Shown: piece after piece, positions 12,166-24,891 of the stretch
Layout: every line of letters begins with the position of its first letter
How positions within the stretch are numbered: position 1 is the first letter of the stretch
Assembly (NCBI GenBank): GCA_914767715.1
Contig: OU612070.1
Span: 19,890,025-19,954,024, forward strand
DNA: 64,000 nt
Direction: 5' to 3'
DNA from: Membranipora membranacea
Lineage: Eukaryota; Bryozoa; Gymnolaemata; Cheilostomatida; Membraniporidae
Notes under the pieces: model-generated
Database searches by the model: none
What the model was told of the DNA's origin: nothing
Seen by the model: the letters and a program-made list of their open reading frames with translations, nothing else
Made by a program: the position numbers and the translations under genes

Positions 12166-13344
12166 CCTATCCATTGACTGAACAAAACATGTCAACAAGT
12201 CGACTACTGACAGCTCCATTGTACAGCTTGAGCCCACAAACTTTGCAGTGGATATCAAGAACTAAAAGCCAACAGGAAGGTTTAGTCTAAGCCCTTAGGA
12301 TGAAATGATCAAGGCCCAAATCTAAATAGCAAGACTTGGGAACATTCTATTTCAGCATCTAGGTTCGCCGTACTCATATTTTCATTATCCATTCCTTCTC
12401 TTTTCCAGCAAAGACCGTTTTTGATGAAGAAGTTGGATATCAATATAATCAACCCCATGGGCCAATGGATTATTGAATTAAAACTATGTGGATGCGACAT
12501 TTGCATATTCATATTTCAAATCTAGATAAAAAACATCGCTGTTTTGGTAGAGTCATATTTACAGGTAAAATGGTCATGAAGCAACAACTAATCTGGCGGA
12601 GATATGGATAGCTGAGTGAAGACCAGCGATTCATAGACAAAACTGAACTCAACTAGATTACACATAAATAATGAAACAACAGCTATCCCTCTGGTGTATA
12701 GTTCATCAGACTTACATGTGTATTTTGAGTTTGATCTATTGGTGCTAAGTTTAACTCTCAGTTGTCCCACAGCTTGTTAAATCCATATAGAAACCACAAC
12801 GCTGTTCGCTTCTCACAGTACAAACTTTTTTTATTGTGTCAGAGAAAGACTTGACTTTTCAAAAAGTGATCAATACAAGACAATGAGGTTGCAGAGCAGT
12901 ACAGTGAACATGTATTCAGTACTGATGCGTTTTCAGATATTTGCTGTAAATATTTAAATGAAGAGCTCTCCAAAACCTTTTAAAATATTGTGTAACATGG
13001 TTACAAAGCACACAAATTAAAAGCACAATATTGACTTCGGCACAAAATCAAACATGTAAAAAATTAATATTATTGATATTACTTCAACCATTAGTTATAG
13101 AGACATATTATTTCAAATCATATTTAAATACATACATCAAGTTGTATAACAATTATTGATTCGATATCAAATATCACCACTTGCTAGCCAGTTGACATGA
13201 AACAACAAACTAGGAGGATATTGCACTTGTACAGCCATAGGAACAGCTATTGTTATGTCATCAAACAAAAATCCTGCTACATTTTTATGTCAGAAGGTTA
13301 GGTTACCTTCTACTCAGACAATGTTTTGATCTAGTTTGAGTGCC

Positions 13345-13548
13345 TTCGGAATTGCTTCCCCTGCCCAAACTGCTCAGCCGCAGTTTATCATTGGAAGGGG
13401 AGGAAACCCGAATGCAGGCAAACTGGATCAGACATTTGATGAAGGTGGCTTGCATTTCAAATTGCTTCCCCTTCCCCGCTGCTCGACAGCAGCTTATCAG
13501 TGGAAGGGGAGGAAACCCAAATGCAGGCAAACTGGATCAAACTTGATA
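13345..13548. repeat. Two-copy tandem repeat, about 112 bp
   Basis: Two near-identical copies, the first from about 13349 and the second from about 13461, each with aattgcttcccc, a ggaaggggaggaaaccc block and atgcaggcaaactggatca. Short open frames running through the repeat are by-products. It lies just 3' of amt-B. Confidence 0.85.
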
Positions 13549-13627
13549 TACCTTTCATTTTTAGAATTTGAAGTATAGGGATCTAACAGTCCTATCTAAT
13601 GAAATTGTGCGATGTCAGCGACTTGGC

Positions 13628-16600
13628 TTACACTTTAGGATCCCCGATGTGGGAGGGGATGTCTAGGTTAGATTCACTGTCGTTATTAAAGCTGATATTC
13701 ACTTTTCCGCCTTCATTTATAGCATCTGAAGGAGACACAGCAGCGATGGTTACTGCACCTGATCCATTATTCTCCATATCCTACAAAAAAATCCAATACA
13801 TTTAAAATCTTTGAACAAATAAATATGCTACTTCAGCCAATTACTGCACTACAGAGAGACTCTTTGAAGAGGACTTTCTCCGGAAAGATTATAGTCATTA
13901 ATCCAGCAAATGAAAAAAACCCAAATTTGTTCACCACTTTTTGGTATATTTTAGATAAAAATTGTCTAACTCTAACTGGAATTTAAGCTCTTACTCTATA
14001 TTTTAATCCCAGAGTGACTTGGCACAAATTTTCTTTGTCATTTTGTTTTTGAGAATAGCCTATTAAGAGTGAGTCAGGAGCATTAAAGCACCTGACAGGC
14101 CACCACGATATTATTTTTCAATGAGAGCAAGAGCTCTATGTGCCATATATGTGTCCATCAACCAATCGATCTACCAATTGCAAAGTTCCATCTTAACAAT
14201 CAACGCCAACTGTATCTGGCTTTTATATTAAAAGATTTCGCATTGTTAGGTGAGGACATACTTTCAAACCCAAAATTATATTTAGTTGAAGACACTTCTT
14301 TTTTTTTATCGCTGCCATATGCAAGGGTTTTTTATTTTCAGATGCTTACACCTCTTTGCATCTGTAAACATCTATGGAGAGAGAGTATTTAATTAAACAA
14401 ACTGTATTCTGATATATATATATATATATATTTATACCTGTGAGTGGGAGATAGGTGAGCTGTACTGAGGTGGCTGTAGGCCCAGTGATGCCGTGTCGCT
14501 GTTAGCTCCGGAATTACAGAACAATGACTTTATCAGCTTAGTAACAGTACCTCTAGCTTTATTATTCTGATCGTTAGCTGCTGAAAATATCAGCAAAACA
14601 AAGTACATTGGATTGAAGTAATTCATTGGGAAAAAAACACTGCTGTTGACTGCCTATTGGCTTTTAGTAAGGAAAACACCATAACCCAAAATATTTATGC
14701 ACCGAAAGACTGACTCTGTAGCAATTTGTTACAAGTAAAAACATTAGAGATGATGAATTGTTGCTGACGATAAATGTATTATATTATTATACAATTAAGT
14801 AAATAACTCGGAAATATTAATCTTACTCATGGACCAGTTGACGAAGTCACTCCATGCGTCTCTCCACGCTGCCATGGGGTAGGCTGGCTCTCCATGCTTC
14901 ATTTCATCCATACCTAAATTACAAACAAATCTCTACAGAGACTTCAATATTTATGATTCAAGTTGTTTTGGAAAATGCTCTTAGGAAACACATATATACA
15001 TAAACAACTATATTGTCTGCAGATATAAAATATTACAAATTGAAAGGCAACGCTGGTGTTTCGCTCCTGGAATCTGAAATCCAAGGGTACACGGTCACTT
15101 TCCAAATATCATTATACACAAGGAAATTTTCCAATTGCCCATTTACTCATTTTCACACCAGCAGGGTTTCAAACCGAGCCAATTTCCCACCAGGATCATT
15201 TCTCGCTACACATTTTCCTACGCGCAAGGGATAACAAATGTTATAACTTGCCAAGCTAACATCTGTATTGACAGAACCAGAAGTCTCTTATTGCCGACTC
15301 ATTGTTATAGTAAAGCATTTTCTGTCTCGAATGATGAAATATACCCAACAGTTTTGTGTGCATATGTAAAGCCAGGGACAAATCAATATTTTAGGTATAG
15401 ATCATTTGACAATTCTTATTGTGGGTTAAACCATGACAGGTGTCGAAGAATTCATGATGGGAATATATATTTATGAAAGAAATTGCAAAGTAAGAAAAAG
15501 AGTTTGGTGGAAAATATCTGGGATTGAAAACTGCTTGGCGCGATGGAATGATGATGGAAAATAGTACAATGGAAAAATGGCTGGTGGAAAATTGGGCGGA
15601 TTAAAAAAAACTATTTGACATAATTGACACTCAAAAACTGCCAGATGCCTAACATTATTTCATGGTTATGAATCTCAAAGGACATACCTTTCACCTCCAT
15701 ATCCTCTGATACTCTTAAGACCTTGAAGGCACTGAGAAGGCCAAAGATTAGGAGACCCCATATTGTAGTCCATGCGATTATAGCTACCATGCCAATCAGG
15801 TTCAAAAGAAAATGCTGCAAATATATAAAAACACTTATAGCATCAATCGGTTTACGCCTTTTGATTTGTGAACAGGTATATGGATATTTCCAAACCAAGC
15901 AAACACTCATTGTTGAAAGATTAGGAATTGAAGTTCTGTGTATCCAACTTATGCATTTACCCGTCTTATGAGTAGATGGGAAAAAAGGGTATGGGGGGAG
16001 GGGAAGGTGGGAGTTGTCAGCCTTGTTTTAAATTTCTGTACACAACAAATGAATAATCTGCAGTTGATACTGTTAGAATTACTATAATTGTTATATGATT
16101 TTTTTTCCGACATACATAAAAAAAAACCTCACGCCCATTTATAGTCTCGATACCCTGTGATACCGTGTAAGAAACCATGATGTTGCACATGGTTTTTTTT
16201 TGTGGCGGTATCAGTACGGGTCTACGGACTGGATCCTGATGGGGCACATGAGCCTTTGAGGTTGGCTGCTCTTCCTGACACCATCATGACTCGAACACGG
16301 GACCTCTCAATTGAAAGACCCATGTCTTACCCAATGCGCCACGGCCGCTCCCCATTCCGACATAAATGTTTACTCAAAACTTTCTTCAAGTAAGAGGATT
16401 TATCTGAATAGAGCTTACCTTTGCGATTCTGTCACTGGTGTTAATAAGAAGTGGAGTCAGCAGAATCCCAATCACACCTCCACTACCATGAACTGTAATA
16501 TAATATAGTATTAATAAAATATGATATAATAGGATATAATACAATTTAATACAATAATATTATACAATTTATTTAGATATAGTATATTATAATTTAGTTA

Positions 16601-19600
16601 AATTCAATATTATACAATTCACATAATATAATATGTTGTAATAGGATATAATTCAGTAGAACAAGAGCCGCAGATCAACACGCTACTAATAACTGAATGT
16701 GATCTGCAGTGTATTGTTTTTGGGGCTACATTTCAGTCGACGATGTTTTACGTTACGTGTGCCAACAATTCGACTTTAGCATAAAAATTCCGACATGCAT
16801 GCGTCAACTTCTTTCAAATTATTGTAAGAATAATCTGTTTTGATCAGCAGCTGATGTCAGTGGCCTCTTGGGGTCTAGTCAGTATAAAATAATAAATTGT
16901 TGTCCAACTTTGGGTACAATTACTTTTTTAACGTGCTGCCTGTTGTAATTATTTTGATGAGGAAGTCAAAGACGTTTGCAATATTAAGATTTTATCATTC
17001 AAAGCATTTTAAAGTTTGATAACCTGTTGTCAAACTTTGGGGACAATAATTATTTACCGTGCTGCCTGTTGTAGTTGTAATGGTGGTGGAGTCAATGGCG
17101 TATACAACATTAAAATTTAATCATTCAAAGCATTTCAAAGTTTTAAAGTTAGATGACATCAATTATCATGATCCCAGTGGACTACGTATTTAGCTAGAGT
17201 GCCTGATTAAATGAATATTTTGAACAATATTATCACCATTAGCGTGATTCCGGGTTGAGTTGCGATTTGAATAAGCGTACTCATATTTTATAGATACAGT
17301 TGTCAGGGGATCATGGCTTTGACCACGAGGGCCAAACTTGACAAATAACACTGAAGCATATTACACTAAGTAACATGGCTTGGAGGTAATATTTTGACGA
17401 CACTAAGGTACAAAAATTTTATTAGCAAGAACTTGCCAGCGCCAGCCTCTAGAGGGTCATCGATCTCTGTTCGCTTCATGGTGAATCAGGTTAAGAATAA
17501 GACAATGACTAACAAGTTGTTTTGATGGTAATAGTTAACAAAAATATTTTGCCAAGAACTTACCAGCGACAGCCTCCAGAGGGTCATCGATCTTTGATCG
17601 CTCCATGATGAACCCAGTTAGGAAATAGCCGACTGAAGATATGACTCCGATAAGGAACGCTGCCCAGGAGTCTAGCTGATCACAGCCAGCGCTGCTCGAC
17701 ACCATACCCACCAGAGCTCCATTGATTGTCTTGAGAAGGCTCCATCTGCTACGAGCTGATGCTGGTCCATGCTAGAACAAATAAATGAGTATGAGAGTAA
17801 TTATTTTCTTCATTGTTTCTTTTTCTTTTTTGACTCCTAATGGAAATCATTCTTCCAAATTATTGCCGCAATAAAATGTATCAAAAATATTTTGGAGTGT
17901 AATAGCATATTTTTACAAGGTTAACTGGTGCGATTACAACAAATTTGAGTAGAGAAATATAGTTAACTGTTAGTACTTTTACACTCAATAGCATCTTTTG
18001 AGAAATAGATAGTATATACCCTTTTCTCGTGAATCAGGCCGCCCCATTTTGTGAATACGAGGTTTGCTATAGCCCCTCCTGTACCAGCTATGATGGTGTT
18101 GAAGATGGCTGTAGCTATGATGATACTGTCTCCGGGCTTAGAGACAGTTTTCTGTGATCCACCGTTGAAAGCGAAAAAGCCAAAGAGGAGAATGAAGGCA
18201 CCTAGAGCTGCGAGCTGAAATAAAAAATAATTATTACCACTATTTGATTTGATACATAATTATAAGTTATGTGCTAAAATATATCCTGATTTTGGCATTT
18301 TCTTGTCGAAGCTGTAATTTTCACAAAATAGTAATCAGCTATTTCTTTGATGTTATAGTGAAAAAAATCGCATCAAAATCAAAAGATATGACAATTTCCT
18401 CCAATAACTGAGGTTGGTTCATCTCTGTCATGTTAGCTATTATAGTAGCGTTGCCTGTAATGCTTACAGGTATAGAGTGTCCTTGTATATCATTTGGGTG
18501 ATTGTCAGAAAATCTTCCAATTCTTGGTCCACAGAATATAGCTCCCCACAAAGCTATCACCCCTCCACAGAGGTGTACTACACTACTACCAGCAAAATCC
18601 TGATATTTATAGCCTTCAAATACACTCGTACCGTCAGCTAGCCAACCCATTGGATGCCAGGCCCATCGAGCAATCAGGGGGTAAACAACTCCTAAAACAT
18701 AAAATACATCTCACTGCGCGTCATAAGAATTTTTACATTTTGTTTTGATACTTTTTTTTTTATTGGTAACAAAATAATTTCTGATCGAAATATTGTCCTA
18801 CAGCGCAAAAAATATTCAATGAGTAAGAATTGATCAGAACGAGTTATATGGAGACCACTATATGACTATTAATATGCCTACTCTATACCTGGTTATGATC
18901 ACCGGAATAGCTCCACATATATTTGGCAATGATATCATTTCACATACTCTGTGATCATTTCGTATATAAATATTGTCTGTGCGGTGCAACGAAAAAAATG
19001 GAACAATTGATCAGATCATTAGGAAAGTACTATGTGTACTATTACTGTGATACTGGTAATGATCACCCGGAAAAGTTCCTCCGTCAGCAAGTCAATAAAA
19101 GTTTAATTAAAAATATTGTCTTACCTGTGATCACAATGCTGTAGATGAAGTATGGGATGATGTCACATCTCTCAGCCACACTCCCTGATACTATGGTGCA
19201 AGCTGTGGCAGCAAAAACAAACTGGAAGAACCACATGACTCTCTCCTCGGCCGGGAACGTGCCAAACCATCCGGAGTAGCCAATAAAGAAGTTACCTTCT
19301 CCTTCTGCTAAGGCATATCCAACTCCCCAGTATACGAAGCAGCCCAAAACTGAAATAGAAGGAAACTTACATGAAACATGTTAATAGAACTTTCGGTTAT
19401 AAATGCAAATAACTCACCCATATTTCTCCACCGTTTTATCTTTAAAATTAAAAAAAAAAGGGAAATTAAATCTTCCGTTTCCATGGCAGCTTTATGAGTT
19501 ATTTATTTTTCTTTTTATGTATTACCGTCCCAACCAAACCCCTTTATATTTACTAAAGCTTCCTTTGAAAAAATTATTTCCTAATGTATGCTCATACAAA

Positions 19601-21628
19601 AAATACAATATCTTATCATTTTGCGTAGTCTTTTACATTGTAAAATAATAGTTACGTAAAATCCTAGGTTAAATAAAGCTAATTCTAGCTGCATTCTTTA
19701 ATTTTCCGAGTTGATTCCTGAAGAAGGATTTTTTGTGCAGGCTATTTATCATTCACAGGGATTCCGCAACTTAAAATACCCGCAATGTGAAAATGTGTCT
19801 TGGTTATGCCTAGGAAAACCTCAGTTGTCAAAAGAGCAACCTTCCATCTCAAGAAATCTGGCGGTCTAGGAAGGAATGGAGAAGTGCAGGCGTTCCCGAT
19901 GAATGTGATGGAATCATCCTAGGAAACATCTTCTGATGAGTCTACCCTGACTGTAGTCTATGTACCAAGACGGCTACGATGCAAGTTAGTGGGATAACAT
20001 TATCAAACACTGAAAATGAGAGTTCGATCATGTAATGCTAGAAACTCGCATTGCAGCCTGCTGAGCACTAAGAGTACCAATACTGTAGCCTGTCAAGGAA
20101 AGCTTTGTTGCTGTTTGTCAGGACAGGCTACCTCACTGGTACTGAGGATCCAAAAATAAATACCGATGAGTTATCTTGGATCAAAATCAATGTGGGATTA
20201 TTTGATAGTCCCGAGTCTGTAGTGGTCGAAAATATAAATGGTTGTTGGTCAACCAACATGGTCAAGATATGTGTCTCATTTAGTGCATGGCTGTTATAGG
20301 ATAATGTGTCTTCCTCTGGTAGTCAGTTAAAGCTTTAAAATTCCTCTAACACCTATGAGTTGTGTTGAGTCATCACAAACTGTACACACACACGAGGATG
20401 TGAAATCCATGTCCATGTTTAACAGCCTTTGGTATTAACACCTGGTCAAGGTGACCCAATGCCAGAGCTTCCTGATGTGTTGGTGTAATATTATCAAGTC
20501 GTGGGTATCACATCTTGCAACACAATAAGACTATATGTACTTTAATACTTTAACGGTTCCGGACTAACGGCATTATACTGTAATAAATGTATTCAACAAT
20601 TTTTTTAGCATCATTGAAATGTTTGCTGTTTTATTCTAGCTCATTGATAAGTAATTTATAGTGTGATAACTCTTGTACAATCAAAAGATTTTTATTGAAG
20701 GTAGTCACCTTATTAGGCTGAAGCTGAATATATCTTTGCGGTGTTTGTCCCAAGTTATTATAAGACCAGTCAATAAGTCACAAAATCACCAAGATCTACC
20801 AAATTTAGATGGTATAGAAGATCTAGGTATGATTTCCCCCTATAGAAATGATTAATTGTTGCTGACAATAAATGTATTATTATTATTATATTATTATCAT
20901 TATTATCATCTTGAATAAATGACTTACATGTGTCGAGAAGGTTCTTGAGGAGGATGTTTGTTGTGTTTTTGCTTCTTACACATCCAGCTTCAAGAAATGC
21001 AAAACCGCATTGCATGACTGCAAATAAACAATTACATGATAGTAACATAATGCAGTGAATCTTGAAATAGAAATCTCCATACCAAATAACTTCCAATAGA
21101 GTGTCAGATGATACAATAAACTGGAAGCTGTTTTACATTATAGAATACTGCAGTGGTATTAATTACAGTTAGATGTAAGGAGCTGTTGCTACCTTGCTGT
21201 CGAGTTTATTTAGATAATGAATGTTAACAATGTTGAAAATCGAGACATTCTATGACAAAAATTGAATACTTAGGTTTGTTGGCTCAACAGACTGGCACTT
21301 TCCTCAAACTGAGATAATTAGCCTTTTGATTTTATGATGCAATGCAAAAACTTTATTTGAACAGCTCTTTTAGGCCATTTGTAATTTGAACATGGATTAG
21401 ATTTTTTTTGGACATAATATGTGAATTGATCCCCAAAACTCGGAAGTGTTCCTCACTCCATTTTTTAGTTTCGCCAATCAATACTTGGTCACGCTTATTG
21501 AAATACTCACATGATATGATGATAGCCATTATGACCATGAAGAAGGTATCGAGATTGGCCTCCAAATCCTCGATTTTAGAGCTGTTGTTGGCAATTATGC
21601 CGCTCAGGTTACCAGTGCTAGGTGCCAT
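13628..21628 (-). CDS. Ammonium transporter (Amt family), copy B, complete, 11 exons, 547 aa
   Basis: Plasma-membrane ammonium transporter of the Amt/Mep/Rh superfamily. Exons: 21511-21628 (ATG 21628), 20928-21017, 19125-19349, 18468-18691, 18020-18214, 17564-17771, 16419-16492, 15688-15814, 14827-14913, 14438-14580 and 13628-13780 (TAA). All junctions are GT-AG and in phase; 1644 nt in total. The N-terminus is probably extracellular and carries N-x-S sites (NLS, NNS, NSS). About 11 hydrophobic helices span residues 30-410. The Amt signature [10 protein letters not shown] is at 176-185, giving Asp176 and first pore His184; the second pore His is His355 in [17 protein letters not shown] and KIDDPLEAV are also diagnostic. 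A cytosolic tail of about 120 residues begins with the conserved HGEPAYP and ends polar and unrelated to known motifs. An in-frame Met at 21682 is a less likely start. Duplicate of copy A upstream. Confidence 0.96.
14747..14797 (+). repeat. 3' tail of a dispersed retroelement, copy 1
   Basis: The sequence gatgaattgttgctgacgat followed by aaatgtattatattattat is nearly repeated at 20847-20905. A shared block ending in ATT repeats is typical of SINE/LINE 3' ends. It lies in an amt-B intron. Confidence 0.6.
16193..16355 (-). mobile_element. tRNA-derived SINE-like element with poly-A tail
   Basis: Read on the minus strand, gtggcgcattgggtaagac resembles a pol III A box and, about 35 nt later, gtgttcgagtc resembles a B box; the element ends in a run of A (16193-16201 read as T on the plus strand). 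It is in the amt-B intron between exons 7 and 8. No clear target-site duplication was seen. Confidence 0.75.
16500..16660. repeat. AT-rich low-complexity tract
   Basis: Degenerate ataatataata/aataggatataat words in an amt-B intron; no coding or RNA signal. Confidence 0.7.
16889..17150. repeat. Two-copy tandem repeat, 128-bp period
   Basis: ttgtccaactttggg at 16900 recurs as ttgtcaaactttggg at 17028; the following cgtgctgcctgttgta and atcattcaaagcattt blocks keep the same spacing. It is in the intron between exons 6 and 7 of amt-B. Confidence 0.85.
17408..17490 (-). pseudogene. Partial duplicate of the 3' end of amt-B exon 6
   Basis: The last roughly 50 nt of exon 6 and its donor (17536-17618) are repeated 128 bp away. 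On the minus strand the copy still reads [10 protein letters not shown] where the real exon reads IDDPLEAVA, and its donor has become GC (gcaagt). The upstream part of the exon and an acceptor are missing, so it cannot serve as a full exon. It is a relic of tandem duplication across the splice site. Confidence 0.85.
18780..19100. repeat. Two-copy diverged tandem repeat, about 180 bp
   Basis: Blocks near 18791-18835 (aatattgtcctacagcgcaa ... aattgatcaga) and 18895-18915 (atgatcaccggaa) recur in the same order at 18971-19015 and 19060-19080. It lies in the intron between exons 3 and 4 of amt-B. Confidence 0.6.
20847..20910 (+). repeat. 3' tail of a dispersed retroelement, copy 2
   Basis: gattaattgttgctgacaat followed by aaatgtattattattattat matches 14747-14797 and continues as an ATT-rich simple repeat. 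It lies just beyond amt-B exon 2. Confidence 0.6.
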
Positions 21629-22211
21629 TTCTCCAGTTGTGTGTTGCCGTGTTGTCTCTTGTCGACAACGGAAATGTCTCAAGAATGACTATGTTCTGAG
21701 TTCTACCTTCTACGGCGATATGATTTTTACGATGATAGGAGATGACGATATGACGATCTCAAGAGTTCTACGATATGAAGCTCCTAAGACTATGAGCTGA
21801 ATGGTAAAGTACGAATGGCATAAACCATATTTCAATAAATATTGTCCCAATTAAAAGACGTAGACTACTTAAATTAAAAGGTAATATATGTATATACAGA
21901 TAATGTATCAAAGGAACTGCTTGAAGGAGGTGCTGACCAGTTAATAATATATCATACATTCCCTGAGGTATTGATGACAGCAAAGGTGTCACATTTACCA
22001 GGGTTTATAGGATCATTAAAATCACCTTTGGGCTTATAACTTGCATTATTAATATTTAAATTACAGGAATTCAACAAATTTGCATAACCCATCATTCAGA
22101 AATATGAATAATATTAAAAATAACTAGATGATAAATAAAATATGAGAGATTTTAAACAGGTCACTTTACTTTGTGCAAATCATTTTGTTCATTATCTATG
22201 CAATCATTATG

Positions 22212-22365
22212 AGTAAGCGGTAGCTCAGTTGGTTAGAGCGCTTGCACTCTAATCCCACTGCAGTCTACTGACTACAGCGCTATGTTTTTGTCCCAGGTGT
22301 GCTTTGACCTGTCTACAACACTGATAGCAACCTGGGGTAGATTAAAGGCACCCAGATTTTTTAGC
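22212..22365 (+). mobile_element. tRNA-like/SINE-like sequence
   Basis: gcggtagctcagttggttag followed by agcgc is a near-perfect tRNA 5' half (A box). No convincing anticodon arm or B box follows, so it is not a tRNA gene but a tRNA-derived SINE or pseudogene. It lies in the spacer upstream of amt-B. Confidence 0.6.
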
Positions 22366-22623
22366 CTTTTTAATAGTGACAGAAATTGTGATCATGACCA
22401 AAATTTAATAATATGTTAACATGTTATTATTACTAAAAATTTTTCATTGACTTTCAACGTTCCCCGTTTTTATGTGTAATTTTTGTCGTCACTGTGAGCT
22501 AAACGTTTTCATAAATGACCGATGAGTGTACTTTTGATATGAAATACAAATTTTTTCTCAGAATCACCAGACTCAAGGGCAGCAACTCCAAATAGAGGCA
22601 AAATTGATAATGCTCCAACTTTA

Positions 22624-23013
22624 GCTTAAACTACTGCTGCCACTCATGCAAATTTGTGCTCATTGAATTCTGCATAGCTCCAAGATAATTAATTGAGACT
22701 TAAACCTCATAATTGTCACCTAATGGACAAATATTTTGCACAAACTGATCTTCAAAATCAGGACATGAAATATACGCACCACCGCACCGGCTTATGACGT
22801 GTACAGTGTGCCCTAGTAAGACGGTAACTACGTCACCTGATGCGGTAGAAAAAATTAATTAATCAATTTCATACCCTAATTTTGACGATCAGTTTGTGCA
22901 AATTATTTGCTCATTAGGTGACAATGCTGAGATTGCAGCCTCGTTATATTAGTTTTGAGCTACACAGAATTCTATAAGCACACATTTGGCTGTGTGGCAG
23001 CAGTGGGTTAAGC
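22624..23013. mobile_element. Foldback (MITE-like) element, family A, copy 1
   Basis: Long imperfect inverted repeat: gcttaaactactgctgccac at the left pairs with gtggcagcagtgggttaagc at the right, and similarity continues inward for about 160 bp per arm. Related single-arm copies lie at 50698-51010 and 55877-56178. No coding capacity. No clear target-site duplication was found. Confidence 0.8.
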
Positions 23014-23388
23014 AGGCTAGAACGGAGAGGGTTGAATAATACATTGGAAGGAAAGGAACTGAAAGGAAGTTATCACCAGTTTGATGGTGAGAAGATAACT
23101 CACAAATATCATTGATGTAAATTTGGTGTGTGTAAATAAGTTGAGATTTATTTGTGGCCATTTATTTGTGTATTACCGTCACATGAAACATTGCAAACAA
23201 TAGTGGTTTCCAGTAAAAGTTTAACTGAGTAAAGCATTGTCATCAAAACTTTTGCCTAACAATATAACAAAAAAGCCCATCAATTGAAGGTTCACTTGAT
23301 GAACACACAGATTTTTATTCAGCAGTAGAACTTTTCAGGCTCTGAAAGTGTGTTCGCTTCGGTGGCATTTCAGAGTGGAACGATTTTT

Positions 23389-23715
23389 GGTAATAGTATA
23401 TTACCACTGAATTAGATTCTTCTCTTAGAATGGAAATAGTATCATAGCGTTATACGGTTAGGACACTAAACACAGGGACCCATCTGACTGTTATCTGATT
23501 GGCTGTCCCTAGTAGCATGAATAATTAGCCTGAGAAATTGTCTTGTTTACAAAATTGCAAACAGTAATTATACCCCTACAGTGTCGATGATTAGGGCATT
23601 TTTAGATTGCTACTAGGGACTGGCTATTTTTGCAAGCCCTTTGTTTTGCAAAAGAAAGCTAATGATACTATTCCAGATATGGAATTCAATGTATATTACC
23701 ACTAATAGTATCACT
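23389..23715. mobile_element. Diverged foldback element
   Basis: Arms pair at several places: ggtaatagtatattaccact with the reverse complement of about 23687-23710, ggaaatagtatcatagc with 23660-23676, and tgtccctagtagca with 23610-23625. The interior is non-coding. Confidence 0.55.
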
Positions 23716-23725
23716 ATTAGTCATC

Positions 23726-23726
23726 A

Positions 23727-23769
<43 letters not shown>
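23726..23769. repeat. (ATTG)n microsatellite, likely retroelement tail
   Basis: Eleven perfect tetramers. It directly follows, on the minus strand, the 3' end of the retrotransposon relic at 23770-24410, as in CR1/L2-like elements that end in short tandem repeats. Confidence 0.9.
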
Positions 23770-24410
23770 TTATTTCTATCACTAACATGATATATGTTGG
23801 GAAAAAATGTGTTAAATGCTGATGCCCATGACATTAAAAATGATAACAGTGTAGCATACATGGCTTAAAATAGAAGTAAAAAGTCTCTGAGGCTGGAAGT
23901 CATTAAACAAAAATTATTATACAAGTTTATTTAGCTTGAGTGCTGCCTGGCATAAAAAAGAATCTCTGCCTCATGTGCTTCTGTATTTAACAGTACGATA
24001 TTGTCCTGATGGGCACTTTTCAAGAAAGTCATTTATAAAATGTTTGACATCATGTATATATTGTAGTAGCAAGGTTTTAGTTTTGGCATCTATTAGATTG
24101 TCGATATCCCCAAGATCTCCGATGCCTAGTTTGAGTGCCTCTTTAGAAAAGTGTCGGAGTTGCTTTTTATCTTTAGCATACAGGGATGTGAAAAAAACGG
24201 GCAGACAGTAAGTAAGAAAGGAGATAATAAAACTTTGGAATTGCATTCTAGCCAGGGTGGTCGAACTTAGGTAAACAAAATTAATGTTAATGTGCTCTTC
24301 AAAACGAAGTTTGTTGTCTATCTGTACCCTTAGATATTTCACATTGTCACTTAAACTGACACTAACATTATTCAAAATCATAGCAGGAGCTCTATAGCTG
24401 GTATGCTGTT
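23726..24410 (-). mobile_element. 3' end of a non-LTR retrotransposon (LINE)
   Basis: A 136-codon open stretch (23971-24381, minus) reads as the region after the reverse transcriptase palm: SLSDNVKYLRVQIDNKLRFE is the common VKYLGV.ID..L.F..H motif, followed by FLTYCLPVFFTSLYAKDKKQ and the basic tail. It is cut off 5' of this region. A 3' UTR of about 200 bp leads into the ATTG tail. This is a 5'-truncated relic in the spacer between amt-B and the collagen gene. Confidence 0.85.
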
Positions 24411-24891
24411 CTCAGCTAACTCTGAGAATACATTTGCCCAGGTTGCGTAGGTTTTATAAACTTGAGGTATTTTATGTAATAATATAGACCGGAAATCAAA
24501 TCATATAAGCAAAGCTGTGTTGTAGATCAGTGGCACAATATATATAATATAAAAAAATATCATGAATGTGAAAAAACATGTCGTAGGCTAATTATTTATT
24601 GTTACAAGATAAACATAATTATTTAATAGGAATGTTAACTAGGTATAATATTGAGCTTGGCATATGGTGTAATACTTGGAGGTTTGCAATGAGGCATTCC
24701 TCTATAATCAATAAACCAAACTTAAACTTGTTGAGTATGAAAGAGACAATTAACAATAATAGGCGAGCAATGGAAAGTACACTTGATGGAACAACCATTT
24801 TTGAGTATTGTTTAGAGCTGAAAAACTAAAGTAACTAAATTCAAGTTAATTGCTTTGATCAGTGCGCAATTTATCAGTTATCATTTTCATT

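Larger units (their letters stand above)
10504..13627. other. Spacer between coiled-coil gene and amt-B
   Basis: No exon could be supported. It contains a pyrimidine-only stretch at 10638-10682, a tandem duplication at 12000-12165 and another at 13345-13548. The promoter of the coiled-coil gene should lie just right of 10503 and the 3' end of amt-B just left of 13628. Confidence 0.55.

Noticed and set aside
18414-18641. Plus-strand frame of 75 codons
   Set aside because: Antisense to amt-B exon 4.
22212-22285. Functional tRNA gene
   Set aside because: Only the 5' half (D-arm region) is tRNA-like; no anticodon or TΨC arm folds, so it is treated as SINE-like.
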